Origin: Pseudomonas sp. Root562
GTDB taxonomy: Bacteria > Pseudomonadota > Gammaproteobacteria > Pseudomonadales > Pseudomonadaceae
Assembly: GCF_001427125.1 (NCBI RefSeq)
Contig: NZ_LMGK01000024.1
Span: 249,789 to 313,788, forward strand
DNA length: 64,000 nucleotides
Direction of reading: 5' to 3'
A program made the translations under genes and the position numbers. A model generated the notes under the pieces. The model searched no databases and had not been told where the DNA came from. It saw nothing but the letters and a program-made list of their open reading frames with translations. Below are positions 43,659-52,757 of the stretch, piece after piece. How positions within the stretch are numbered: the stretch's first letter is position 1; every line of letters starts with the position of its first letter.

Positions 43659-44956
43659 TGATTCAACGCTCCCTGAAATACATCCTGGCCGCACTGATCG
43701 TGCTGGCCGTGATTCTCGGCGGCGGTTTCTGGTACCTCAAACGCCCGGCACCAGAACCGACCCTCGAACAGCTCACACCGGCCGATGGCGCAGCCATGAC
43801 CCGCGTCATTCCCGGCACCACGCCGAAGGCCCAGGTATTGGTGGCGGTCAACGATGATCAGAAACTCAATGACAAGCAACTGACCACCCTGAGCCGCAGC
43901 GCCTCGGCGCAGATCGTTCAGGTGATTCTGCCCAAGGATTGCCTGCTGCAAAGCCGCGCCTTGCAAGCGGGCCTGCGTGAACTGCAGGGGCCGGCCACGC
44001 TGGTCAGCGGCATCGGCCCGGGCGCCGTGCTGGCCTGGCGCTGGTTGTCGGAACAGAAGAACGATAAGGCCCAGGCCGTTTCCGTGGATCTGGCCCTGGA
44101 AAAACCCGGTGGCTGCACACACCTGTTGCCCAAAAGCGCCGCCCACGGCCACTGGCTGGTGGCATGGAACGACAACCCGGACGACACCAGTGCCGGCTTC
44201 GTGCGTGACCAGCCGAACGCCGAAACCAGCATCAGCGACTACGACATCAACCTGCCGCAAGTGCTGAACAACGAACTGCGCAAGATCCTCGTCGGCGGCG
44301 ACAAAGCGGCAGGCGGCCTGCAGATTCCGGTGGTTGAAGTGCCCGCAGGCCAGGCCCGGGACACGGTCACCCTGTTCCTCTCCGGTGACGGTGGCTGGCG
44401 CGATCTGGACCGCGATGTCGCCGGCGAAATGGCCAAGATCGGTTACCCGGTGGTCGGCATCGACACCTTGCGTTACTACTGGCAGCACAAGAGTCCGGAA
44501 CAGAGCGCCCTGGACCTGGCAGAACTGATGCAGCACTACCGGCAGAAATGGGGCACCAAGCGCTTCATTCTCACCGGTTACTCGTTCGGTGCCGACGTGC
44601 TGCCAGCGATCTACAACCGCCTGGCCGAATCGGAACAGAATCGCGTCGACGCAATCATCCTGCTGGCTTTCGCCCGTACCGGCAGCTTCGAAATCGAAGT
44701 CGAAGGCTGGCTCGGCAACGCCGGCAAGGAAGCCGCCACCGGTCCGGAAATGGCCAGGTTGCCAGCCGCTAAAGTGGTGTGCATCTACGGTGAAGAAGAA
44801 GTCGATGAAAGTGGTTGCACCGACAAGAGCGCCGTGGGCGAAGTCATCAAATTGCCCGGTGGCCACCACTTCGACGAAAACTACCCGGCGCTGGCCCAGC
44901 GTTTGGTGGGGGTGATCAAGAAACGCCAGCCGCAGGAAACCGAGGCTCAGGAGTGA
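43658..44956 (+). CDS. VirJ/AcvB-family aminoacyl-PG hydrolase
   Basis: 432 residues. N-terminal signal anchor (YILAALIVLAVILGGGFWYL) then a periplasmic alpha/beta hydrolase with nucleophile S309 in GYSFGAD. AcvB of Agrobacterium and PA0919 of P. aeruginosa remove amino acids from aminoacyl-phosphatidylglycerol, so this would reverse MprF. It overlaps mprF by one base (TGATG), linking synthesis and breakdown in one operon. A terminator follows. Confidence 0.88.
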   Translation: MIQRSLKYILAALIVLAVILGGGFWYLKRPAPEPTLEQLTPADGAAMTRVIPGTTPKAQVLVAVNDDQKLNDKQLTTLSRSASAQIVQVILPKDCLLQSRALQAGLRELQGPATLVSGIGPGAVLAWRWLSEQKNDKAQAVSVDLALEKPGGCTHLLPKSAAHGHWLVAWNDNPDDTSAGFVRDQPNAETSISDYDINLPQVLNNELRKILVGGDKAAGGLQIPVVEVPAGQARDTVTLFLSGDGGWRDLDRDVAGEMAKIGYPVVGIDTLRYYWQHKSPEQSALDLAELMQHYRQKWGTKRFILTGYSFGADVLPAIYNRLAESEQNRVDAIILLAFARTGSFEIEVEGWLGNAGKEAATGPEMARLPAAKVVCIYGEEEVDESGCTDKSAVGEVIKLPGGHHFDENYPALAQRLVGVIKKRQPQETEAQE

Positions 44957-44972
44957 TCTGAGCAGCGTTTGC

Positions 44973-45012
44973 AAAAAAGCCCCCGCAGCGTTTCGGTTAC
45001 GGGGGCTTTTTC
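44973..45012 (+). terminator. terminator of the mprF operon
   Basis: AAAAAAGCCCCCG/CGGGGGCTTTTT stem with T-run, after the hydrolase stop codon. Confidence 0.87.
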
Positions 45013-45040
45013 ATGACCGTTACTTGAACTCGACACAAAT

Positions 45041-45135
45041 CCCTGTGGGAGCAGGCTTGCCGCGATAAGGGCATAACGTCCGACATCTCTGTCGACTGAC
45101 ACGCTGCCATCGCGGGCAAGCCCGCTCCCACAGGG
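45041..45135. repeat. REP-type inverted repeat pair
   Basis: Arms 45041-45066 and 45109-45135 with a few differences, between the convergent hydrolase and kup genes. Confidence 0.8.
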
Positions 45136-45161
45136 TTTATCGCTGCCTTTGGATACGTCAT

Positions 45162-45199
45162 AAAAAGCCCCCGCTGCCGCAAGGCAACGGGGGCTTTTT
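45162..45199 (-). terminator. terminator of kup
   Basis: AAAAAGCCCCCG... paired with CGGGGGCTTTTT, just past the kup stop codon and read leftward; it can act in both directions. Confidence 0.85.
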
Positions 45200-45211
45200 G
45201 ATCTTGCAGTC

Positions 45212-47113
45212 TTACATCTCCACCTGTGTCCCCAACTCAATCACCCGGTTCAACGGCAGATTGAAGAAGCGCAGGTTGCCGTTGGCGTTCTGCAACATGA
45301 AGGCGAACAGTGCCTCGCGCCAGCGGGCCATGCCTTCGAGCTTGGAAGCGATGACGGTTTCGCGGCTGAGGAAGTAGGTGGTGCGCATAGGGCTGAAGTC
45401 CAGTTCATCGAGATGACACAGTTTCAGCGCCTTCGGCACGTCCGGCTCATCGGTGAAGCCAAAATGCAGGATTACCCGGAAGAAACCCTCGCCGTAGGAA
45501 TCGACTTCGAAGCGCCGGCTCGGCGGCACTCGCGGGATGTCTTCGTACACCACCGTCAACAGCACCACTTGCTCGTGCAGCACCTGATTATGCAGAAGGT
45601 TGTGCAACAGAGCGTGAGGCACGGCGTCCGGCCGGGCGGTGAGGAACACAGCGGTACCCTGGACCCGATGCGGGGGCTGCACGGCGATACTGCTGATGAA
45701 GATCGGCAACGGCAATCCACCTTCATCAATGCGATCGACCAGCAACTGCTTGCCGCGCTTCCAAGTGGTCATGAGGACAAACAATGCGAGACCGGCAATC
45801 ACGGGGAATGCCCCGCCCTGCACGATTTTCGGTACGTTGGCAGCGAAGTAAAGACCGTCCACCAACAGGAAACCAAGCAAGATCGGCACCGCAAGGATCG
45901 GCGGCCACTTCCACAGCAGCAGGATCACCGCCGACACCAGAATAGTGGTCATCAGCATGGTGCCCGTCACCGCCACACCGTAGGCGGAAGCCAGGGCGCC
46001 GGAGGATTCGAAACCTATCACCAGCAAAATCACGCCGACCATCAGTGCCCAGTTCACTGCACCGATGTAGATCTGGCCCTGTTCAGCGCTCGAGGTGTGC
46101 CGGATATGCATGCGCGGGATGTAGCCGAGCTGGATCGCCTGACGGGTCAAGGAGAACGCACCGGAAATCACCGCTTGCGAGGCAATCACCGTGGCCAGGG
46201 TCGACAGGCCGACCAGTGGGATCAACGCCCAACTTGGCGCCAGCAAGTAGAACGGGTTGCGAGCGGCTTCCGGGTCACCCAGCAGCAAGGCGCCTTGGCC
46301 GAAATAGTTGAGCACCAACGCCGGCAGCACGAGGATGAACCAGGCGCGGGCAATCGGCTTGCGACCGAAGTGGCCCATGTCCGCGTAGAGCGCTTCGGCA
46401 CCGGTCAATGCCAGCACCACGGCGCCGAGAATCGCCACGCCCATGCCCGGATGCACGATGAAGAAACGCACACCCCAAACCGGGTTCATCGCTTGCAGGA
46501 CTTCCGGGTGCTGAACGATGCCGTAGACACCGAGCGCTCCCAGCACCAGGAACCAGGTGACCATGATCGGCCCGAACAGAATGCCGATCCGTGCGGTGCC
46601 GTGACTCTGAATCAGGAACAGCGCCACCAGCACGATCAACGACAACGGCACCACCCAATGGTCGATCCCCTCGAATGCCAATCCCAGGCCTTCGATTGCC
46701 GACAATACGGAGATGGCCGGGGTGATCATGCTGTCGCCATAGAACAACGCCGCACCGATCAGCCCGCATACCACCAGAAGGCCACGCAGCTTGGCATGCC
46801 CTGACGCCGCTCGCCGTGCCAGCGCGGTCAGGGCCATGATCCCGCCTTCGCCCTGGTTGTCGGCGCGCAGGACAAACATCATGTATTTGATCGAAACGAC
46901 CCAGATCAACGACCAGAAAATCAGCGCCAGAATACCTAACACGCCATCGTGATTGACTGGCACACCATACGCGCCTGAGAACACTTCTTTGAGGGTGTAC
47001 AACGGACTGGTGCCGATATCGCCGTAAACCACCCCGACTGCTGCGACCAGCATGCCGATCGGCCTGGCCGCCGAATGCCCGGTCGCCTCTGCCTGACTAC
47101 TTGCGTGCCCCAT
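45212..47113 (-). CDS. kup: potassium uptake protein Kup
   Basis: 633-residue K+/H+ symporter with about 12 transmembrane helices and a cytoplasmic C-terminal domain. Recognised by VAAVGVVYGDIGTSPLYTLKE and ALTGAEALYADMGHFGRKPI. ATG at 47113 (AGGAG eight bases before it) is chosen over an ATG at 47170. It diverges from rimO. Confidence 0.94.
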   Translation of the reverse strand: MGHASSQAEATGHSAARPIGMLVAAVGVVYGDIGTSPLYTLKEVFSGAYGVPVNHDGVLGILALIFWSLIWVVSIKYMMFVLRADNQGEGGIMALTALARRAASGHAKLRGLLVVCGLIGAALFYGDSMITPAISVLSAIEGLGLAFEGIDHWVVPLSLIVLVALFLIQSHGTARIGILFGPIMVTWFLVLGALGVYGIVQHPEVLQAMNPVWGVRFFIVHPGMGVAILGAVVLALTGAEALYADMGHFGRKPIARAWFILVLPALVLNYFGQGALLLGDPEAARNPFYLLAPSWALIPLVGLSTLATVIASQAVISGAFSLTRQAIQLGYIPRMHIRHTSSAEQGQIYIGAVNWALMVGVILLVIGFESSGALASAYGVAVTGTMLMTTILVSAVILLLWKWPPILAVPILLGFLLVDGLYFAANVPKIVQGGAFPVIAGLALFVLMTTWKRGKQLLVDRIDEGGLPLPIFISSIAVQPPHRVQGTAVFLTARPDAVPHALLHNLLHNQVLHEQVVLLTVVYEDIPRVPPSRRFEVDSYGEGFFRVILHFGFTDEPDVPKALKLCHLDELDFSPMRTTYFLSRETVIASKLEGMARWREALFAFMLQNANGNLRFFNLPLNRVIELGTQVEM

Positions 47114-47398
47114 CCGACAACTCCTGATTACCAAACCCGGCTTCTTGAATGAAGCACTTTTCTGCAGCATGCGCTGTTTTACTTCACGTTACAGACGTTT
47201 TGTTGACTGTAGAAAATCTGTAAAGTCCAACCGCGCGAAGCATAGCGCAGCACTCGTCGCATTTCCCTCCATAAAGCTGGTCAAGTGAACGTCTCACCGC
47301 TAGAATTGCGCACTTTTTGATCAGAGGCGCAGTTCAAGCGCCCGTCCGTCGGTTTTGCCCAGCCCGGCAAGCGGCGTCACAAAACACCGAGGTTAGAC

Positions 47399-48736
47399 AT
47401 GTCCACCACTCCTGCGCCGGCCAATCCAAAGGTTGGCTTCGTATCCCTGGGTTGCCCCAAAGCACTGGTCGACTCCGAGCGCATCCTTACCCAGCTGCGC
47501 ATGGAAGGCTATGACGTCGTGTCCACCTATCAGGACGCCGATGTCGTGGTGGTCAACACCTGCGGCTTCATTGATTCGGCCAAGGCAGAGTCTCTGGAAG
47601 TGATCGGCGAAGCGATCAAGGAAAACGGCAAGGTCATCGTCACCGGCTGCATGGGCGTCGAAGAAGGCAACATCCGCGACGTGCACCCGAGCGTGCTGGC
47701 CGTGACCGGTCCGCAGCAGTACGAGCAAGTGGTCAACGCCGTGCACGAAGTCGTGCCGCCGCGTCAGGATCACAACCCGCTGATCGACCTGGTGCCGCCG
47801 CAAGGGATCAAACTGACCCCACGCCACTACGCCTACCTGAAGATCTCCGAAGGCTGCAACCACAGCTGCAGCTTCTGCATCATCCCGTCGATGCGCGGCA
47901 AATTGGTCAGCCGTCCGGTCGGTGATGTCCTTGACGAGGCCCAGCGCCTGGTCAAGTCGGGCGTCAAAGAGCTGTTGGTGATCTCGCAAGACACCAGCGC
48001 CTATGGCGTCGACGTGAAATACCGCACCGGTTTCTGGAACGGCGCGCCGGTGAAAACCCGCATGACCGAACTCTGCGAAGCCCTGAGCACCCTCGGCGTC
48101 TGGGTTCGCCTGCACTACGTTTATCCGTACCCGCACGTTGACGAACTGATCCCGCTGATGGCCGCCGGCAAGATCCTGCCGTACCTGGACATCCCGTTCC
48201 AACACGCCAGCCCGAAAGTGTTGAAGGCGATGAAACGCCCGGCGTTCGAAGACAAGACCCTGGCGCGGATCAAGAACTGGCGCGAAATCTGCCCGGATTT
48301 GATCATCCGCTCGACCTTCATCGTCGGTTTCCCGGGCGAGACTGAAGAAGACTTCCAATACCTGCTGAACTGGCTGACCGAAGCCCAGCTCGATCGCGTC
48401 GGTTGCTTCCAGTACTCGCCGGTCGACGGCGCGCCGGCCAACGACCTGGACCTGGAAGTGGTTCCAGATGACGTCAAGCAGGATCGTTGGGAGCGCTTCA
48501 TGGCGCACCAGCAGGCGATCAGCTCGGCCCGCCTGCAAATGCGCATCGGCCGTGAAATCGAAGTGCTGGTCGATGAAGTCGACGAGCAAGGCGCGGTCGG
48601 TCGTTGCTTCTTCGATGCTCCGGAAATCGACGGAAACGTATTCATCGACAATGGCAGCAACCTGAAGCCGGGCGATAAAGTCTGGTGCAAGGTGACCGAC
48701 GCCGACGAATACGATCTGTGGGCTGAACAGATCTAA
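47399..48736 (+). CDS. rimO: ribosomal protein S12 methylthiotransferase RimO
   Basis: 445 residues. Radical-SAM enzyme that adds a methylthio group to Asp89 of ribosomal protein S12. N-terminal UPF0004 domain begins VGFVSLGCPKALVDSERI; the radical-SAM cluster is C153, C157 and C160 in EGCNHSCSFCIIPSMRG; a TRAM domain ends the protein (GREIEVLVDEVDEQGAVGR). A strong terminator follows. Confidence 0.97.
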   Translation: MSTTPAPANPKVGFVSLGCPKALVDSERILTQLRMEGYDVVSTYQDADVVVVNTCGFIDSAKAESLEVIGEAIKENGKVIVTGCMGVEEGNIRDVHPSVLAVTGPQQYEQVVNAVHEVVPPRQDHNPLIDLVPPQGIKLTPRHYAYLKISEGCNHSCSFCIIPSMRGKLVSRPVGDVLDEAQRLVKSGVKELLVISQDTSAYGVDVKYRTGFWNGAPVKTRMTELCEALSTLGVWVRLHYVYPYPHVDELIPLMAAGKILPYLDIPFQHASPKVLKAMKRPAFEDKTLARIKNWREICPDLIIRSTFIVGFPGETEEDFQYLLNWLTEAQLDRVGCFQYSPVDGAPANDLDLEVVPDDVKQDRWERFMAHQQAISSARLQMRIGREIEVLVDEVDEQGAVGRCFFDAPEIDGNVFIDNGSNLKPGDKVWCKVTDADEYDLWAEQI

Positions 48737-48751
48737 ACGCAAAAATTATGC

Positions 48752-48787
48752 AAAGCCCCGCTCTCTTGACGAGATGCGGGGCTTTTT
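48752..48787 (+). terminator. terminator of rimO
   Basis: AAAGCCCCGC/GCGGGGCTTT stem followed by a T-run, 15 bases past the rimO stop. Confidence 0.87.
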
Positions 48788-48859
48788 TACGGCTATCGTT
48801 TGGTGAAGAACGGAATCTCACTTTTTACAGTCGGTAGCTAAAAGAAGGAGCAGGCGGGC

Positions 48860-49333
48860 ATGCGCCAACATTCGGTCATCCACACACCGAAACAGAGTGA
48901 CTATGAAGAACTGACCCGGGTCTGGGAGGACTCGGTCCGCGCCACCCATGACTTTCTGCCAGACAGTTACATCAATCTGTTGAAGAATCTGGTGCTGACC
49001 CGCTACCTCGATGCCGTCATGCTGATCTGCACCAAGGACGCCAACCAGCGCATTACCGGGTTCGCCGGGGTCGCGGCGGGCAAGGTCGAAATGCTCTTTA
49101 TTGACCCGCAACACCGCGGTCAGGGCCTGGGCAAGAAATTGCTGCGTTATGCCCTGGAAAACCTCAACGCCGATCAACTGGACGTGAACGAACAGAACCC
49201 GCAAGCCCTGGGGTTTTACTTCAAGCAAGGGTTTGAGGTGATCGGCCGCTCGGAAGTCGATGGCATGGGACAGCCCTATCCGTTGTTGCATATGCGCATG
49301 CGCCAGGTCCAGCAACGCTCACAACATGGCTGA
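48860..49333 (+). CDS. GNAT family N-acetyltransferase
   Basis: 157 residues with the acetyl-CoA site HRGQGLGKKLLRYALEN. Similar to YjaB-type GNAT enzymes (WEDSVRATHDFLPDSYI near the N-terminus). The acceptor substrate is not known. GAAGGAG precedes the ATG. Confidence 0.85.
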   Translation: MRQHSVIHTPKQSDYEELTRVWEDSVRATHDFLPDSYINLLKNLVLTRYLDAVMLICTKDANQRITGFAGVAAGKVEMLFIDPQHRGQGLGKKLLRYALENLNADQLDVNEQNPQALGFYFKQGFEVIGRSEVDGMGQPYPLLHMRMRQVQQRSQHG

Positions 49334-49347
49334 CACACCAGATTAAC

Positions 49348-49434
49348 CCTGTGGGGCTTGCCAGCGATGCGGACGCTGCGGTCAATCCAGATACACCGAG
49401 GTGATGCAATCGCTGGCAAGCCAGCGCCCACAGG
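49348..49434. repeat. REP-type inverted repeat pair
   Basis: Arms 49348-49370 and 49406-49434, of the CTGGCAAGCC variant. Confidence 0.75.
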
Positions 49435-49518
49435 AATTGCGACCGACCTCAAATGGAACCGGGCTTAACCGGCGCCAGGCAGGTACAATGCCCACCCCTT
49501 TTTTGTTACGGCCCTGTC

Positions 49519-50229
49519 ATGACTGACCCGATTCGTCTCTCCAAACGCCTCATCGAACTCGTCGGCTGCTCCCGTCGGGAGGCTGAGCTGTTCATCGAAG
49601 GCGGCTGGGTCACCGTCGACGGCGAAGTCATCGACGAGCCGCAGTTCAAAGTCGGCGCACAAAAAGTCGAGCTGGATCCAGAAGCCAAGGCCACTGCCCC
49701 GGAACCGGTAACCATCCTGTTCAACGTGCCCGCCGGCATGGACGCGGACACCGCCATGGCGACCATCAGCGCCGAGACGCTGAGCGAAGAACACCGTTAC
49801 GGCAAACGTCCGCTCAAGGGCCACTTCCAGCGCCTGACCGCCAGCACTGACCTGCAGGCTAACGCCAGCGGCTTGCTGGTGTTCACCCAGGACTGGAAGA
49901 TCCTGCGCAAACTCACCGCCGACTCCAACAAGATCGAGCAGGAATACGTGGTCGAAGTCGAAGGCGACATGGTCGAGCACGGTCTCAATCGCTTGCAACA
50001 CGGCCTGACCTACAAGGGCAAGGAATTGCCGCCGGTCAAGGCCAGCTGGCAGAACGAAAACCGCCTGCGCTTTGCCATGAAAAACCCGCAACCGGGTGTT
50101 ATCGCCCTGTTCTGCCAGGCCGTCGGCCTGAAGATCGTGGGTATCCGCCGGATCCGCATCGGTGGCGTATCCATCGGTAAAGTGCCGTTGGGACAATGGC
50201 GCTACCTGTCCGGCAAAGAGAAGTTCTAA
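49519..50229 (+). CDS. S4-domain RNA pseudouridine synthase, RsuA/RluF-like
   Basis: 236 residues. N-terminal S4 RNA-binding domain (RLSKRLIELVGCSRREAELFIEGGWVTVDG) then an RsuA/RluB-type catalytic domain. The catalytic region reads TDLQANASGLLVFTQD; the usual spacing of Asp to GLL is two residues shorter (as in DRDTSGLL). It probably isomerises a uridine in 23S or 16S rRNA; which site is not clear. The start is set by the N-terminal S4 sequence at 49519. Confidence 0.83.
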   Translation: MTDPIRLSKRLIELVGCSRREAELFIEGGWVTVDGEVIDEPQFKVGAQKVELDPEAKATAPEPVTILFNVPAGMDADTAMATISAETLSEEHRYGKRPLKGHFQRLTASTDLQANASGLLVFTQDWKILRKLTADSNKIEQEYVVEVEGDMVEHGLNRLQHGLTYKGKELPPVKASWQNENRLRFAMKNPQPGVIALFCQAVGLKIVGIRRIRIGGVSIGKVPLGQWRYLSGKEKF

Positions 50230-50304
50230 GGCTTTTCACGCCGTCACACATTTCGGCGTCGCGCCTGGTTGCGACGCCCACAGTTGAAAATCGGGACTGC
50301 CCAC

Positions 50305-50775
50305 ATGATTCATAACGACGTACTGCGCAGCGTGCGCTACATGCTCGACATCAGCGACAAGAAAGTCATCGAGATCATCAAGCTCGGTGGCATGGATGTG
50401 AAGCTCGAAGACCTGGTGACCTGGCTCGACAAGAAAGAGGAGGACGAGGAAGGTTTCGTACGCTGCCCGGACGAAGTCATGGCGCATTTCCTCGACGGCC
50501 TGGTGATCTATAAGCGTGGCAAGGACGAAAGCCGTCCACCGCAGCCGATCGAAGTGCCGGTGACCAACAACATCATCCTGAAAAAACTGCGCGTGGCCTT
50601 CGAACTCAAGGAAGACGACATGCACGCGATCCTCAAGGCGGCCGAGTTCCCGGTGTCCAAGCCTGAGCTGAGCGCGCTGTTTCGCAAATTCGGCCACACC
50701 AACTACCGCCCGTGCGGCGACCAGTTACTGCGCAACTTCCTCAAGGGCCTGACCCTGCGCGTGCGTCCGCAGTAA
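50305..50775 (+). CDS. DUF1456 family protein (YehS-like)
   Basis: 156 residues made of two copies of a helical DUF1456 unit (NDVLRSVRYMLDISDKKVIEII and NNIILKKLRVAFELKEDDMHAIL). Cytoplasmic, function unknown. ATG at 50305 is chosen because it begins the first unit. The gene lies 75 bases after the pseudouridine synthase gene. Confidence 0.88.
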   Translation: MIHNDVLRSVRYMLDISDKKVIEIIKLGGMDVKLEDLVTWLDKKEEDEEGFVRCPDEVMAHFLDGLVIYKRGKDESRPPQPIEVPVTNNIILKKLRVAFELKEDDMHAILKAAEFPVSKPELSALFRKFGHTNYRPCGDQLLRNFLKGLTLRVRPQ

Positions 50776-50790
50776 TCGCCCGCCCGCGTC

Positions 50791-50860
50791 CCTGTAGGAG
50801 CAAAGCTTGCTGGCGATGGTGATCTTGAGGACGCTATCGCCAGCAAGATGTGCGCCTGCA
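50791..50860. repeat. REP-type inverted repeat pair
   Basis: Two diverged arms sharing GCTTGCTGGCGAT / ATCGCCAGCAAG, between the DUF1456 and rhlG genes. Confidence 0.7.
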
Positions 50861-50968
50861 AAAGAAAGGGCAGTCCTGTATGGATGCTCATTCCTCGCAA
50901 AAATAGTGGCTCCGCTTCTCGCGGCTGACGACTAGGGTGTAGAGACCCTTAAGTTCTCAGGATTCGCC

Positions 50969-51739
50969 ATGCACCCCTACTTTTCCCTGCAAGGCCGCAC
51001 CGCTCTGGTGACCGGCGGCACTCGTGGTATCGGCAAAATGATCGCCAAGGCCTATGTCGAGGCTGGCGCGACCGTGTATGTCTGCGCCCGCGATGCCGAA
51101 GCTTGCCAGCAAACCGCTGACGAACTCGGTGCCCTTGGGCGCTGCCATGCCGTAGCTGCCAACCTGGCGACGGAAGAAGGCGTGCAACAACTGGCCACAC
51201 GCCTGGGCGAGCAGATCACCCATCTCGACATTCTGGTGAACAATGCCGGCACCACGTGGGGCGCGCCACTGGAAAGCTATCCCATCAAGGGCTGGGAAAA
51301 GGTCATGCAGCTCAACGTGACTTCGGTGTTCAACTGCATCCAGCAGTTCCTGCCGCTGCTGCGCAAGGCAGGTTCCGAAGCGAACCCGGCGCGGATCATC
51401 AACATCGGGTCGGTGGCGGGGATTTCCTCCTTCGGCGAACAGGCCTACGCCTACGGTCCCAGCAAAGCCGCACTGCACCAATTGTCGCGGATCCTGGCCC
51501 GGGAGCTGGTCAGCCAGCACATCAACGTCAACGTGATCGCACCGGGACGGTTCCCGAGCAAGATGACCCAGCATATCGGCAATGATAAGCAGGCATTGGC
51601 CGAGGATACGGCGCTGATCCCCATGAAGCGTTGGGGGCGCGAGGAAGAGATGGCGGCGCTGGCGATCAGCCTGGCGAGTACGGCGGGGGCTTACATGACC
51701 GGGAATATCATCCCATTGGATGGTGGGTTCAGCCTCTGA
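50969..51739 (+). CDS. rhlG: SDR family reductase RhlG
   Basis: 256-residue NADP-dependent short-chain dehydrogenase. Cofactor loop TGGTRGIG (15-22), NNAGTTWG (91-98), catalytic S148 and Y162-x3-K166. N-terminus MHPYFSLQGRTALVTGG and the block GRFPSKMTQHIGND match RhlG of P. aeruginosa, once proposed to act in beta-hydroxy acid supply for rhamnolipid and PHA synthesis; its true substrate is debated. A stem-loop repeat cluster follows. Confidence 0.88.
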   Translation: MHPYFSLQGRTALVTGGTRGIGKMIAKAYVEAGATVYVCARDAEACQQTADELGALGRCHAVAANLATEEGVQQLATRLGEQITHLDILVNNAGTTWGAPLESYPIKGWEKVMQLNVTSVFNCIQQFLPLLRKAGSEANPARIINIGSVAGISSFGEQAYAYGPSKAALHQLSRILARELVSQHINVNVIAPGRFPSKMTQHIGNDKQALAEDTALIPMKRWGREEEMAALAISLASTAGAYMTGNIIPLDGGFSL

Positions 51740-51748
51740 TCTTCTCCT

Positions 51749-51859
51749 GATGATCGTTCCCACGCTCCGCGTGGGAATGCAGCCCGGGACGCTGCGCGTC
51801 CCAAGAGCTGACGCAGAGCGTCCATTGAGGCATTCCCACGCAGAGCGTGGGAATGATCA
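51749..51859. repeat. compound inverted repeat (three nested hairpins)
   Basis: Outer arms GTTCCCACGC/GCGTGGGAA at each end (51749-51781 and 51830-51859) each form their own hairpin. Between them are GGGACGC/GCGTCCC (51786-51802) and GACGC/GCGTC (51810-51822). It lies between rhlG and trmO. Confidence 0.8.
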
Positions 51860-51909
51860 TGGTTGATCGGGTTATCATGCCCACCCTCACCCCGCCTCGA
51901 CCCCAGACC

Positions 51910-52608
51910 ATGACCTACAGCGTTTCCCCCATCGGCTTCGTGCGCTCCTGCTTCAAGGAGAAGTTCGCCATTCCGCGTCAACCGCAACTGGCCCCGGCCG
52001 CGCGCGGCGTGTTGGAACTGGTCGCACCTTTCGATCAGGGTGATGCCGTGCAGGGCCTGGAGCACGTCAGCCATGTCTGGCTGCTGTTCCTGTTTCACCA
52101 GGCCTTGGAAGAAAAGCCCCGCCTGAAAGTTCGCCCTCCCCGCCTCGGCGGCAACAAATCCATGGGCGTGTTTGCGACACGCGCAACCCATCGTCCCAAC
52201 GGCATTGGTCAATCCGTGGTGAAGTTGGACAAGGTTGAAGCCAATCGTCTGTGGATTTCCGGCATCGACTTGCTCGACGGCACACCGGTTCTCGACATCA
52301 AACCCTACGTTCCCTACGCCGACATCATCGCCACCGCCTCCAACACTATCGCCAGCGCCGCGCCGCAGTTGATTGCCGTAGAGTGGACGGATGCTGCGCT
52401 GCACCAGGCTAATGGCCACGCCCAGCGCCTTGCAGAGCCTTTGGTCGAGCTGATCGAGCAATGCCTGGCGCAGGATCCACGCCCGGCCTATCAGACACCT
52501 GCGCCGGAACGGGAATACGGCGCGCAGTTCTGGGATGTGGATGTGCGTTGGCATTACCCGACCCCTGACCTGATCCGCGTTCTCGAAGTCATTCCCGCGA
52601 AAGCCTGA
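51910..52608 (+). CDS. trmO: tRNA m6t6A37 methyltransferase TrmO (TsaA family)
   Basis: 232 residues. SAM-dependent beta-barrel methyltransferase that methylates N6-threonylcarbamoyladenosine-37 of tRNA(Thr). Recognised by PIGFVRSCFKEKFAIPRQPQL and GVFATRATHRPNGIGQSVVKL. ATG at 51910 starts the conserved sequence. A perfect terminator follows. Confidence 0.93.
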   Translation: MTYSVSPIGFVRSCFKEKFAIPRQPQLAPAARGVLELVAPFDQGDAVQGLEHVSHVWLLFLFHQALEEKPRLKVRPPRLGGNKSMGVFATRATHRPNGIGQSVVKLDKVEANRLWISGIDLLDGTPVLDIKPYVPYADIIATASNTIASAAPQLIAVEWTDAALHQANGHAQRLAEPLVELIEQCLAQDPRPAYQTPAPEREYGAQFWDVDVRWHYPTPDLIRVLEVIPAKA

Positions 52609-52620
52609 ACGCCGGAAACG

Positions 52621-52660
52621 AAAAAGCCCGCATGACCGTCCGGGGTCATGCGGGCTTTTT
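52621..52660. terminator. terminator between trmO and fpr
   Basis: Perfect stem AAAAAGCCCGCATGACC paired with the region ending CGGGCTTTTT; usable by trmO and by the leftward fpr. Confidence 0.9.
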
Positions 52661-52679
52661 GGATGCGCTGCGAATCTAT

Positions 52680-52745
52680 TGTAGGAGTCGGCTTGCTGGC
52701 GATGGCGATCTTAAAGGCGCTATCGCCAGCAAGCCGGCTCCTACA
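52680..52745. repeat. REP-type inverted repeat pair
   Basis: Arms 52680-52708 and 52717-52745, in the 3' region between trmO and fpr. Confidence 0.8.
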
Positions 52746-52757
52746 CGTGACCTGCGG

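Noticed and set aside
42330..44974. Two long minus-strand frames opposite mprF and the VirJ-like gene
   Set aside because: Their codons are complements of well-supported genes; no ribosome sites or domains.
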